This document shows, piece after piece, positions 14,758 through 21,995 of a DNA stretch of 30,798 nucleotides. The notes under the pieces were generated by a model, which was not told where the DNA came from, made no database searches, and saw nothing but the letters and a program-made list of their open reading frames with translations. The stretch is from a virus. Position 1 is the stretch's first letter. The number at the start of each line of letters is the position of its first letter. The translations under genes and the position numbers were made by a program. The stretch spans positions 1-30,798 of the IMG/VR virus record IMGVR_UViG_3300042455_002391; one strand, given 5' to 3'.

Positions 14758-14822
14758 GCCGAACTGCCGCTGGAGCCGACAGACTCGCTGAGGCTCGCTA
14801 GCGGCTCAGCTCTTTGTTCGGC
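14758..14822 (-). repeat. attC-like recombination-site palindrome next to the helicase stop
   Basis: On the minus strand GCCGAAC (14822-14816) begins at the base after the helicase TAA and is matched by GTTCGGC (14764-14758). Each is followed inward by an 8-nt spacer, then GAGCCG and CGGCTC. The inner arms align as GCTGAGCCG against GCTGGAGCCG, so one G would be extrahelical. This R-spacer-L architecture with one extrahelical G is that of integron attC sites. The fourth R-box base departs from the consensus RYYYAAC/GTTRRRY. Confidence 0.5.
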
Positions 14823-16304
14823 TTAAAGTTTCCCCACAATACCCGCCATCTCGCTTTCCGTCCAGCCCCGGCCATGCAGGCTAGGCCGCCGCCGGGCTGC
14901 CGTGATGGTGAGGCTATCCCGTGCCCTTGTGACGGCAACGTAAAAGAGCCGCAACATCTCGGCAGTCTCCGGCCAGCTAGCCTGCTCGGCCCCGGCAATG
15001 AGAACATGGTCCCATTCGAGGCCTTTGGCTCCGTGAACCGTGCCAATATAAAGGCCGCCAAAGTCATAGCTAGCCTGTGCCTCCGCTTGGGCCAGGGCCT
15101 CGGCCATGGCGGGCAGCAGGGCCTCGGGCTCGGCTGAGCCGCAGGCCTCGGTGAAGTGGCGGACGTAGGGTAAGGCGTCGTGGTGGTCGTGCCATGTCTC
15201 GCCAGAGTGCTGGATGGCTGCCATGGCCTGCCTGATCATGGCCGGGTCAAGCGCCAAGGCCGGGCTGGGCGGCAAGGCGTCGGCCAGGGCCAGCCGGAGG
15301 CGGTCGGCCAGGGCGTTGTGGCGGCAGAGGATGGCGCAGGAGCCGGTAGGGTGAGCGGCCAGCCACTCGCGGATGCGGGCGAACTCGGCGGCCTCGGTGC
15401 CGTGGTTGGCGATTGTGGGCGGCGTCCAGTCGTCGGGGCGGATGTGGCGCATGGTGATAGCCCCAGCCTGCCCGGCTGTCAGGGCGTTGGCGGCGGCCAC
15501 GATGCCGGGGAGGCTCCGGTAGTTGTCGGCAAGCGTGCGTTGCTGCCAATCATGGCTGGCGGCCAAGTGGCGGAAGTAGTCGGGTGAGGAGCCACGGAAT
15601 CCAAAGATTGATTGCATTTCGTCGCCGACAACGGTTTTGGACTTGGACTCGATTTTTTCCAAAAGAACGTAGTCGGCAACGGCAGAATCTTGAAATTCGT
15701 CCATGTAAAAGGCATCCAACTCGCCGAGACATCCAGGAAGGTAGGCAACTGCTTCTCCAAGTAGAATATCCATTGAAGCCTGCCCAGCAGCAATCATGGC
15801 CCGGCGGACGGCGCGGGCGGGTGCGTAGGCTCGATTAGTTGAGATATAAACGCCACCACGGCCATTTTTGAGCGCGTGCGCTTGGTCAGTAGCTTGCCCA
15901 GCGGCCAGTGTGGCTGCCACGTCGCGAATAGACACGGCCTTGTCGAGGCGGAGGCGGGCCAGCTCGGCCTTGATGAGTGCGGCCTGCATGTCCTCGTCTA
16001 TGATGAGCGGGCGCTTGTAGCCCCAGGTGGGGAACTTGTGCGCCTCAGCCAAAGCCAAGGCGTGGATCGTGCCCACATGGCGGAGGCCGGTAATGCCAAG
16101 GGCGGCCAGCCGGTCGGCCAAGATGCGGCCAGCTTGGACGGTGAAGCTGATGGCGACGACTTTGGCTGGGTCGGCCCCGTTGGCGATGGCCTGGGCGATG
16201 CGGTGGACGAGCACGAAGGATTTCCCACTCCCTGCACCACTGCGAAGCAGGAGGCGTGGCGTGGGGCTATGTATTGCGGATGCTTGCTCTAGTGATGGAT
16301 TCAT
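14823..16304 (-). CDS. UvrD/PcrA-like superfamily 1A DNA helicase
   Basis: A 493-aa ATP-dependent 3'-5' helicase by family. The SF1A motifs appear in order: Q motif LEQASAI, Walker A SGAGSGKS (22-29), Ia VVAISFTVQAG, Ib GTIHALAL, Walker B FYMDEFQDS (199-207), III VVGDEMQSIFGFRG, IV LADNYRSLPGIV, V GTVHGAKGLEWDHVL, and VI RLFYVAVTRARDSL. It is shorter than cellular UvrD (about 720 aa), with reduced accessory subdomains. The ATG at 16304 overlaps the upstream homing-endonuclease stop (ATGA). It likely works in replication or recombination with the neighbouring SSB and Rad50-like ATPase. Confidence 0.93.
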   Translation of the reverse strand: MNPSLEQASAIHSPTPRLLLRSGAGSGKSFVLVHRIAQAIANGADPAKVVAISFTVQAGRILADRLAALGITGLRHVGTIHALALAEAHKFPTWGYKRPLIIDEDMQAALIKAELARLRLDKAVSIRDVAATLAAGQATDQAHALKNGRGGVYISTNRAYAPARAVRRAMIAAGQASMDILLGEAVAYLPGCLGELDAFYMDEFQDSAVADYVLLEKIESKSKTVVGDEMQSIFGFRGSSPDYFRHLAASHDWQQRTLADNYRSLPGIVAAANALTAGQAGAITMRHIRPDDWTPPTIANHGTEAAEFARIREWLAAHPTGSCAILCRHNALADRLRLALADALPPSPALALDPAMIRQAMAAIQHSGETWHDHHDALPYVRHFTEACGSAEPEALLPAMAEALAQAEAQASYDFGGLYIGTVHGAKGLEWDHVLIAGAEQASWPETAEMLRLFYVAVTRARDSLTITAARRRPSLHGRGWTESEMAGIVGKL

Positions 16305-16984
16305 ATTGTTTTCCAGTAATCTTTGCGTGCTGCTCGCCGGATAGTTGAGCCGTTTACATTAAACATTTTGGCTAAGTATTCAGAATTGCTTTTGCTTTTC
16401 GGCTTTCTAATAATGTTGTTTCTGATATAGCGAACATTTTCAGCGGTGAGTTTTGATGTCCCTATTTTTTCACCACTTACTCCCGACTCTCGCCGTTTAA
16501 GGCCGATATCGAAAGCGTGCTGATTGTTTGCCGAGTAAGTTGTCCACTCCAAGTTAGTTGGTCGGTTGTCTTTTTTGACGCCGTTTTTGTGGTTTACACA
16601 TTCGGCGTTAACTGGGCGTGAGTGGAAAGCGGAGCACACCAAAACATGAACTGTCACTTTCTTTACTCGCCCTAATTTTGACAGGCTTACATAGTAGTAT
16701 CCATAAGTGCTGGTTTGGAGTTTTAGAAGTCGCTCTTTCAAATGCCTTTGCGCTCCATAACAACCGTGAGGCTGCACTCGCTGCATAGAACGCACGCGCC
16801 CAAATGATGACACTTGGTATAAGCCTTCATAATCAACTATTTCTGCCCACTTTTCCGCTTCTCCTCCCGTGCCCTGACCATCGCCTTGGCCTGTTCCGGT
16901 GAAAGACTGCGCTTGGACTTTTTCCCGCCCTTCTTCCCGATCTGGGAAAGGTATTGCTTGATGTCTGGATTCATTGGAGTTCAT
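16301..16984 (-). CDS. NUMOD4-HNH homing endonuclease
   Basis: A 227-aa homing endonuclease. NUMOD4 starts at about residue 45 (EKWAEIVDYEGLYQVSSFGR). The HNH core is VHVLVCSAFHSRPVNAECVN then HKNGVKKDNRPTNLEWTTYS, and the tail (SNSEYLAKMFNVNGSTIRRA) is a DNA-binding HTH. Its composition is AT-richer than the neighbours, so it is a mobile gene. The first 43 residues are Gly/Glu-rich and unlike a normal NUMOD4 start; they overlap, in another frame, a complete 45-aa gene. No other standard start codon lies before NUMOD4, so either the overlap is used or a non-standard start is. The stop overlaps the helicase start by four bases. Confidence 0.85.
   Translation of the reverse strand: MNSNESRHQAIPFPDREEGREKVQAQSFTGTGQGDGQGTGGEAEKWAEIVDYEGLYQVSSFGRVRSMQRVQPHGCYGAQRHLKERLLKLQTSTYGYYYVSLSKLGRVKKVTVHVLVCSAFHSRPVNAECVNHKNGVKKDNRPTNLEWTTYSANNQHAFDIGLKRRESGVSGEKIGTSKLTAENVRYIRNNIIRKPKSKSNSEYLAKMFNVNGSTIRRAARKDYWKTI
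16837..16974 (-). CDS. Small basic GKKGG-type protein (45 aa), nested in the HNH gene's 5' end
   Basis: ATG 16974 to TAG 16837 encodes a 45-aa basic protein beginning NPDIKQYLSQIGKKGGKKSK and continuing with RSLSPEQAKAMVRAREEKRK. I recognise this type (GKKGG core plus SPEQAKAMV-R-E helix) as a recurring small protein in phages and bacterial genomes; it may bind nucleic acid. Its composition matches the phage genes, unlike the endonuclease that overlaps it completely in another frame. The homing gene probably inserted right behind it and borrowed its sequence. Confidence 0.7.
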   Translation of the reverse strand: MNPDIKQYLSQIGKKGGKKSKRSLSPEQAKAMVRAREEKRKSGQK

Positions 16985-17025
16985 CCCGGCTACTTTATCG
17001 TAGCCGGGTTTTGTTGCAAGTTATA

Positions 17026-19038
17026 TTACAGCCTGATCTGATTTACCTCGGCTGGCACGCCGTCGATGTCGCGATTGTCCATGACAATGACTTGATCCAC
17101 AAGGCCAGCCTCCACGGCGGAGGCCAGATTCGCCAAGACGGCAGGCTTGCGGCCTGGGTCAACCACACCGAACTCGTCAACAATGACGAGCTTAAAGCCC
17201 TGGTGATTGGCGGCCAAGGCGGCCTGGATGGCGGCGGTGGCAATTCGCTTGTCACTGCCTGAGAAGCTGTCAAAAGTCACCCAGACGTTGGATTCATACC
17301 TGCCAAGCTGCAAATCATGCACGGTAAGCGGGGCGGCAAACAAGCCAGCCGTGAAGGTCTGGCACACATCCAGCACGCCACGCAAGGCATGGTCCATGAT
17401 GGCTTTCACTCCCACATCCCAAGCCAGCCGGGCGGCTTTGAAGGCTGCCTCATCCGCCTCAAGACCTGCCAGCCTCTCCTCGGCCTGCCGCCGGGTGGCC
17501 TGCCTAGCCTCGGCTTGGGCCTGGGCGGCTTGGCTGGCGGCGGCGGTGGCGAGGGCACCACTGGCGGCGTCGAGTTGCTCGGTGAGTTCGGTGACGTGCT
17601 CGGCAATGCGGTCTGCGCGGAGGCTTGCCACAAGGCGGCCTTCGTCGGCTTTAGCATAGGCGTCCCAAGCCCGTGCCCGGCGGGCCTCGGCAGTGAGGGC
17701 GTCGGCGGACTCGGTGAGGTCGGCCAAGGCGTCTTGCTGGCCTTGGATGTCGGCCTCGGTGATGCCTGCGCCTTGGCCTGGGGCGGGCGCGTAATGATTC
17801 ATAACGTCTCTGTCGGCACGGAGCACGGCGTCAGCAGAGCGGGAGACGGCGGCGGCTTGGCGCATAAGGTTGTGAAGAGTTTGGAGGCGGTCGGCATTTT
17901 GCTTCATCGCTTCCTCCCATCCTGCAACGTCTGACTCTTCGGCTGCTTCGCGGTTCCAATGCACTGCCAAAGCTCCGCAACAAGGGCAAGTGCCTTTGCC
18001 GGTAAGCTCGTCGTTGTTGGCGGCGTTGAGCTTGGTTTGCAGGCGGTCAGACTGAATCAGCAACTCGTCAATGTCAGCCTTAATCTTCGCCTCGTCCACC
18101 GGCTCCCACCCATCCGCCACGACCTGATAGGCGGCCTGGGCTTCTGCCAGCTTGGCCTCAAGCCTGCCGTGCTCGGCCTGCCAGCGGTCCCATGCCTGCC
18201 GGTCGGCCTGGGCCTGGGCTAGGTCGGCCTGGGCGGTGCGGAGCTTGGCTTGCACGTCGGCTAGCTGGGCCTCGAATGCCTCCGCCGTGCCGTTGGGGCG
18301 CTCGCCTGGGGGCTGCACCGGGGCCGGGCGGGCGGCAATGGCGTTGGCCTCGCCGGTCAGGGTGGCAATCTCGCGCTCAAGCCGGGAGACGTTGGCGCGG
18401 AGTTCGGTCAAGGGCGGGCCGCTGGGGGCGGGGGCGGAGGCATCGAGGATCTCCATGCCCGCCAGCGTGCCGCGCATTTCGGTAATGGAGCGGGTGTAGC
18501 CGGAGGCCGTGGCCTTGGCGATCTCGTCCACGCTGGAGAGCCACTCTTGCACATCGTCAAAAGCCTTGATGGTGCCGGTGAGCTTTTCCAGTTCTGTCTC
18601 AGCCAGCAGGGCACGGAGCTTGGCGGGCACGTCGTCTCCGCAGGCTCCCAAGATCATGCTGGCGCGGGCCTTGGGGCTGGCGGCCAGGAAAGGCTCAAGG
18701 TCGAGCATGGTTGGTGGTAGTAGGTCGGCGGGGGCGGGCGATTTTGCCTCGCCTTTGACGGCCTTGCCGGAGCGGGTGAGGCTGCGGTCGTAGGTTTTGC
18801 CGCCGATGTCGAGGCTGGCCCCCATGCGCAGGCCGGAGCCGAGGGCGTCCATGATGCCCCCGTTGGTCTTAGGCAGGCCAGGCACCTTGCCGGAGAGGAC
18901 GAAGCTCACGGCGTTTGCCAGAGTTGTCTTCCCGGCCCCGTTTTGGCCGATTACGAGGTTGACGCTGGGGGCGAAGTCGTGGCTACGGGTGCGGCCAGCG
19001 AAGGAATTGAGAGATATGGAGGAGATGTAGGGTTTCAT
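17026..19038 (-). CDS. Rad50/SbcC-like SMC-type ATPase
   Basis: A 670-aa ATPase for DNA end or recombination processing. Walker A is GQNGAGKTT (31-39). Long coiled coils at about 205-345 and 375-530 flank a hook-like CPCC (351-354) within KGTCPCCGALAVH, similar to the Rad50 zinc hook CxxC. The second half has a signature-like FSGSDKR (592-598) and Walker B VIVDEFG (618-624). The switch region reads VIVMDNRD, where Rad50 usually has a His, so turnover may differ. No SbcD/Mre11 nuclease gene lies in the window. The start ATG 19038 follows AGACACCCGACACC, a recurring leader motif. Length fits phage gp46-like proteins. Confidence 0.9.
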   Translation of the reverse strand: MKPYISSISLNSFAGRTRSHDFAPSVNLVIGQNGAGKTTLANAVSFVLSGKVPGLPKTNGGIMDALGSGLRMGASLDIGGKTYDRSLTRSGKAVKGEAKSPAPADLLPPTMLDLEPFLAASPKARASMILGACGDDVPAKLRALLAETELEKLTGTIKAFDDVQEWLSSVDEIAKATASGYTRSITEMRGTLAGMEILDASAPAPSGPPLTELRANVSRLEREIATLTGEANAIAARPAPVQPPGERPNGTAEAFEAQLADVQAKLRTAQADLAQAQADRQAWDRWQAEHGRLEAKLAEAQAAYQVVADGWEPVDEAKIKADIDELLIQSDRLQTKLNAANNDELTGKGTCPCCGALAVHWNREAAEESDVAGWEEAMKQNADRLQTLHNLMRQAAAVSRSADAVLRADRDVMNHYAPAPGQGAGITEADIQGQQDALADLTESADALTAEARRARAWDAYAKADEGRLVASLRADRIAEHVTELTEQLDAASGALATAAASQAAQAQAEARQATRRQAEERLAGLEADEAAFKAARLAWDVGVKAIMDHALRGVLDVCQTFTAGLFAAPLTVHDLQLGRYESNVWVTFDSFSGSDKRIATAAIQAALAANHQGFKLVIVDEFGVVDPGRKPAVLANLASAVEAGLVDQVIVMDNRDIDGVPAEVNQIRL

Positions 19039-19061
19039 GGTGTCGGGTGTCTTTTGAGTGT

Positions 19062-19259
19062 TTACTGAATGAAAGGAATTTGGGGCACTTCACAACGCAT
19101 CCGCCTGTATTCAAGTTCGACACGGAGCGATGCAATGATTTTGCCGCTGGCGTTGCTGATGGCCTCGGCGGCATCTGGCGTCATGGCTTTTTCGCGTACA
19201 GCGGTGATAGTTTCACAGAGAATATCTCTAAGTTCGGTTGTTGTTTTGAGCGTGGTCAT
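19062..19259 (-). CDS. Small phage protein (65 aa)
   Basis: The ATG at 19259 overlaps the previous stop as ATGA. The chain (TTTELRDILCETITAVREKA, AISNASGKIIASLRVELEYR) is helical and ends MRCEVPQIPFIQ. I recognise the pattern: short phage proteins with a SGKI-S-ELEY core and an IPF-like end that often sit next to recombination genes. Function is unknown. It lies 24 bp upstream of the Rad50-like gene. Confidence 0.75.
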   Translation of the reverse strand: MTTLKTTTELRDILCETITAVREKAMTPDAAEAISNASGKIIASLRVELEYRRMRCEVPQIPFIQ

Positions 19260-19609
19260 TTGAGTTTAGTGAGTTCGGATTTGAGGGTTAAGTGTGCCCG
19301 GTTAAGAGTAATAAATTCCTGTGGGATGTCTGAGGGCGAGCATTGCAACTTGGCAGCCAACACGCGCCGAATGCCAGAATCCCTTTTTTTGTCGGGATTT
19401 GCTGCCACCCACCTTTTCACGCGGTCTTTATCGGATTGGCGAACATCTTCCCTTGTGTGGTATCTGCTTTTCTTGCTTTCCTGCTTTTGCTGGTAGTATC
19501 GGGCGTCGTATTCAGCCTGCTTTTCTGGCGTCATCCAAGCCTGGCGCTGAGCCGTGAGTTTGCTGCGGTTTTTGAGGCGATAAAGCCTCATGTATTCTTT
19601 GCGTTTCAT
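19256..19609 (-). CDS. Basic Lys/Arg-rich protein (117 aa)
   Basis: Not recognised. The ATG at 19609 overlaps the upstream stop (ATGA). The N-terminal half is Tyr/Arg/Lys/Gln-rich (KRKEYMRLYRLKNRSKLTAQ, EYDARYYQQKQESKKS). The C-terminal 45 residues (DSGIRRVLAAKLQCSPSDIP, QEFITLNRAHLTLKSELTKL) look like a compact helical domain. Strong positive charge suggests nucleic acid binding. Tight overlaps on both sides place it in the recombination operon. Confidence 0.75.
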   Translation of the reverse strand: MKRKEYMRLYRLKNRSKLTAQRQAWMTPEKQAEYDARYYQQKQESKKSRYHTREDVRQSDKDRVKRWVAANPDKKRDSGIRRVLAAKLQCSPSDIPQEFITLNRAHLTLKSELTKLK

Positions 19610-20019
19610 GGCTTGATGAATGTGAGAACCGCCGCCCCAGAATAAGCCGGGCAGCCCTCGGCCTTGGCCGTGAACTTGGCCTTGCCCCGCCTGACGACGG
19701 CGTGGCCCTGCAAGACATGGCGGCGGCCCCGCTTGCCGGGCTTGTGGCCGGGCAGGCTAAGCCAAGTGGCCGAGTCTTGGCGCTTGGCCTCGATCTGCCC
19801 GGCGGCCACCAAGGCGGCCAAGCGTGCGTAGATGTTCGGCGAGTGGGCGGGCCTGCCTGCCTCCTTGCGGCGGGCTACCATGGCGGCCACCAGCTCGGGC
19901 TTGGTCATCTGCCCGCTTTCCGCCAGCGTTGCCAAGGCTAGCTGGCTGAGGCTGGACTGGCGGCGGGCTGGCTTGGCCGGGCGGGGGCTGGCGGTGGGGG
20001 TGAGGTGGAAGTCATTCAT
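19606..20019 (-). CDS. Winged-helix DNA-binding protein
   Basis: From ATG 20019 (137 aa). Residues 21-85 (SLSQLALATLAESGQMTKPE, NIYARLAALVAAGQIEAKRQ) fit a winged helix-turn-helix with a recognition helix and wing ending TWLSLPG. The tail is basic (GHKPGKRGRRHVLQGHAVVR). The start overlaps the upstream HTH gene by eight bases (ATGAATGA). An upstream in-frame start at 20088 exists but would overlap that gene by 77 bp. It is probably a regulator or DNA-binding accessory of this block. Confidence 0.75.
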   Translation of the reverse strand: MNDFHLTPTASPRPAKPARRQSSLSQLALATLAESGQMTKPELVAAMVARRKEAGRPAHSPNIYARLAALVAAGQIEAKRQDSATWLSLPGHKPGKRGRRHVLQGHAVVRRGKAKFTAKAEGCPAYSGAAVLTFIKP

Positions 20020-20236
20020 GTTTTTGAAGGTGTTCTCCCCCGCTTGAGTGGGCTTCGAGGAAGGCTTTAAGCGATTCCGCGCTAACAAGCCTTGTGCCTT
20101 TTATTTGCCCGTCTTCTTTGAGAGAGCAGTTTTTAATCAGTCCACGATTCATCAGCGTGTACAGTTTAGGCTTTGATAGCCGGGAGTAGGCGCACGCTTC
20201 GGAGATGCGCAGCCATTCGGGTGTTGGTGTGCTCAT
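20012..20236 (-). CDS. Excisionase/MerR-like helix-turn-helix protein
   Basis: A 74-aa protein with one HTH_17-like domain: PEWLRISEACAYSRLSKPKL, then YTLMNRGLIKNCSLKEDGQI and VSAESLKAFLEAH. This is the shape of small winged-helix excisionases and MerR-type regulators. The ATG at 20236 follows AGACTGACCT. No integrase is in the window, so a regulator role is as likely as excision. It sits three bases after the OB-fold-like gene. Confidence 0.8.
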   Translation of the reverse strand: MSTPTPEWLRISEACAYSRLSKPKLYTLMNRGLIKNCSLKEDGQIKGTRLVSAESLKAFLEAHSSGGEHLQKHE

Positions 20237-20239
20237 AGG

Positions 20240-21067
20240 TCAGTCTTGGGGCCAAGGTTCCTCTGCCGCTTCAGCCTCAAGAGCCGGATAATCTGGCAAG
20301 GCGGCGGTGACGACGCTAGGGGCGATGTCGCCAGACTCCAGAGCCGCGCAGACATGCAGGATTTCGGAGGCGGCCTGGTGGACATCCTGCCAAAACACAC
20401 GGTTGCGCACCTCGTCGGCGATGGCCTCGGGCCTGACACCCTTAACAAGCGCGACGAAAGCCTCTTTTACCGCCATGCCTACCGTTGCGCCATGCGGCCC
20501 GGCAGGCACAGGCGGCCTGCTAGGCTGGGCTGGCGGCTGGCTCATTGCCTGCTGGATGGGCGAGGCGGGGCGGGGCGGTGGGCCTGACTGGCGCGGGGGC
20601 GGCCCCATGGCTGGCCGGGCGGGCTGCTGGGGGTGGTTATCATACACGATGTCCGTCCTGTGGGCTGGCGGGCCTTGGCGGGCAGGCTGGGCTGCCGCCT
20701 GGGCTGGGGCGGCGGGGACGCCTTCGAGCCATTCAATCACGGTGCGGGGGCGGCCATGCTGGTCGGCCCCTTTCGCATTGATGCGCTTCCTCCCATTATA
20801 CGAGTCAACGGTAAGGCCAGTGAGTTCGTTCTTGCCGTTGCGGGTGGCAGAAATGCGAGCCCACGGACCTACCCAATCTTGAGTCAACGGCTCGTAATCC
20901 ACAAAACGCAGGCTAGCCTTGTGGCCTGCGGCGTCTTCCGCGAACGCGCTTTGGATTGTGCCGTTGCCAAATGGCTTTTGTGGGTCCAGTTTGAGAAGCC
21001 TCACCTCGACGGCCTCTAAGTCGTTGTTGTCTGGGATAAGCTCCAGTGCGCTAAGTGGTGTGATCAT
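20240..21067 (-). CDS. OB-fold-like protein with Pro-rich linker and acidic tail
   Basis: A 275-aa protein from ATG 21067 (ITPLSALELIPDNNDL), which follows the AGACATCCT leader. Residues 15-95 (GTIQSAFAEDAAGHKASLRF, WARISATRNGKNELTGLTVD, SYNGRKRINAKG) alternate strands like an OB fold. Residues 105-190 are a Pro/Ala/Gln/Gly linker. Residues 195-255 are helical (GMAVKEAFVALVKGVRPEAI), and the tail is acidic (EAEAAEEPWPQD). The layout resembles an SSB-like protein, although a separate canonical SSB is encoded at 13769-14302. It is the first gene of the minus-strand metabolism block. The fold call is tentative. Confidence 0.6.
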   Translation of the reverse strand: MITPLSALELIPDNNDLEAVEVRLLKLDPQKPFGNGTIQSAFAEDAAGHKASLRFVDYEPLTQDWVGPWARISATRNGKNELTGLTVDSYNGRKRINAKGADQHGRPRTVIEWLEGVPAAPAQAAAQPARQGPPAHRTDIVYDNHPQQPARPAMGPPPRQSGPPPRPASPIQQAMSQPPAQPSRPPVPAGPHGATVGMAVKEAFVALVKGVRPEAIADEVRNRVFWQDVHQAASEILHVCAALESGDIAPSVVTAALPDYPALEAEAAEEPWPQD

Positions 21068-21161
21068 AGGATGTCTGGCCGCTGTTTGTTTTGCGGTTGA
21101 CACCAACTATAACGCATACTGTTTATGTTGCAAACCGTTTTGCGTTATTTTACATTACGCC
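21068..21161. promoter_or_regulatory. Divergent promoter-operator region
   Basis: This 94-bp gap drives the two DNA-metabolism blocks. On the minus strand TTGCAA (21133-21128) and TATAGT (21111-21106) are 16 bp apart. On the plus strand TTGACA is at 21097-21102 but no good -10 follows at 17 bp. A perfect 8-bp inverted repeat, ATAACGCA (21109-21116) and TGCGTTAT (21141-21148), with centres 32 bp (three helical turns) apart, overlaps the minus-strand -10. TTTTGCG occurs twice (21089 and 21138). Confidence 0.6.
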
Positions 21162-21530
21162 ATGGATTCAATCACGATAACTGTCCCCATTCCTTCACCC
21201 AAACTTGCCCACAACGGAAGAGTTTATTGGAGGCAGCGGGCCGCCCTCGTCAAAGCCTGCCGGGCCTCGGCCTGCTTGCTGGCAAAGGCCGCCTTGGCTG
21301 GCAAGCCTGCGCCGGTCTGGGGGAAGGCCAGCGTGAAGGTGGTGGCGTATTTCCCGACGCTCAGCTTTCCAGATCCGCTCAATTTGCTCGATAGGTGCAA
21401 GGCCGTGCTGGATGGCTTCGAGGATGCCAGAATCATCCTGGACGACAAAGACCTTTGGCCGGAAAGGCCAGAGATGCACAAAGACAAGGACCGCCCGCGA
21501 TTGGAGATCACAATCACGCCGGAGGAATAG
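21162..21530 (+). CDS. RusA-like Holliday junction resolvase
   Basis: A 122-aa nuclease of the RusA superfamily, which resolves branched DNA. Residues 69-97 (FPDPLNLLDRCKAVLDGFED, ARIILDDKDL) match the active-site region. Here the first Asp is in DPLNL (Asp71) and the last acidic pair is DD (94-95). The second Asp of the E. coli DxDN motif is Leu73; the DPxNL variant is known in phage RusA-like proteins. The N-terminus (ITITVPIPSPKLAHNGRVYW) is typical. The ATG at 21162 follows TTACGCC and has no Shine-Dalgarno. It is the first gene of the plus-strand block. Confidence 0.85.
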   Translation: MDSITITVPIPSPKLAHNGRVYWRQRAALVKACRASACLLAKAALAGKPAPVWGKASVKVVAYFPTLSFPDPLNLLDRCKAVLDGFEDARIILDDKDLWPERPEMHKDKDRPRLEITITPEE

Positions 21531-21585
21531 TGTTTGCGTGTTTAGAAGTTTGCCGTTATAATTGCATTCCAGACATCCCGACACC

Positions 21586-21834
21586 ATGACAACGCCCCAC
21601 CCATACCGGCTTCGCGCCTATCACAACCCAAGAAACGCGGATGAGTCGCTTGTTCCCACAGGCTGGCGGATGCTTTACGCCGACGAGTTCCCGCTTCCAA
21701 AGGGCCACCGCATTCCTTGCCGCTTGTTTGTCAAAGGCATCTACGACAACGCTCCAGCCCCTCACTTTGGAGCCAATAAGGGGCGCACTGGTTCCCTTTG
21801 GTTCATAACCTACATTATCCCCGTCACGCCATGA
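21586..21834 (+). CDS. Unknown small protein (82 aa)
   Basis: Not recognised. The ATG at 21586 is preceded by AGACATCCCGACACC, the recurring leader motif. The chain is polar and rich in aromatics and Pro (YRLRAYHNPRNADESLVPTG, LPKGHRIPCRLFVKGIYDNA) and ends WFITYIIPVTP, so it is beta-rich and compact. Its stop overlaps the next start as ATGA. Confidence 0.75.
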   Translation: MTTPHPYRLRAYHNPRNADESLVPTGWRMLYADEFPLPKGHRIPCRLFVKGIYDNAPAPHFGANKGRTGSLWFITYIIPVTP

Positions 21835-21995
21835 CCGCCCTCCCATTGAAAACCTGCCCGGCCTGCTTAGGCCGAGGCCAGCGGCTCGCCAACTCGGGCA
21901 CAGGCCTTTTGAAGCCCTGCCCGGCCAAGGGCTGCACAGCCAAGGCTAAGGCGGCGGAGATCAAACACAACGGCCATGAAGCGAAACTACCTTAA
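21831..21995 (+). CDS. Small zinc-ribbon protein (54 aa)
   Basis: ATG 21831 overlaps the previous stop. The chain contains KTCPACLGRGQRLANSGTGL followed by LKPCPAKGC: two CxxC-type knuckles, the first of DnaJ-like CxxCxGxG form. It probably binds one zinc ion. The rest is Lys/Ala-rich. Its 3' end overlaps the next gene by 20 bp. Function is unknown. Confidence 0.7.
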   Translation: MTALPLKTCPACLGRGQRLANSGTGLLKPCPAKGCTAKAKAAEIKHNGHEAKLP

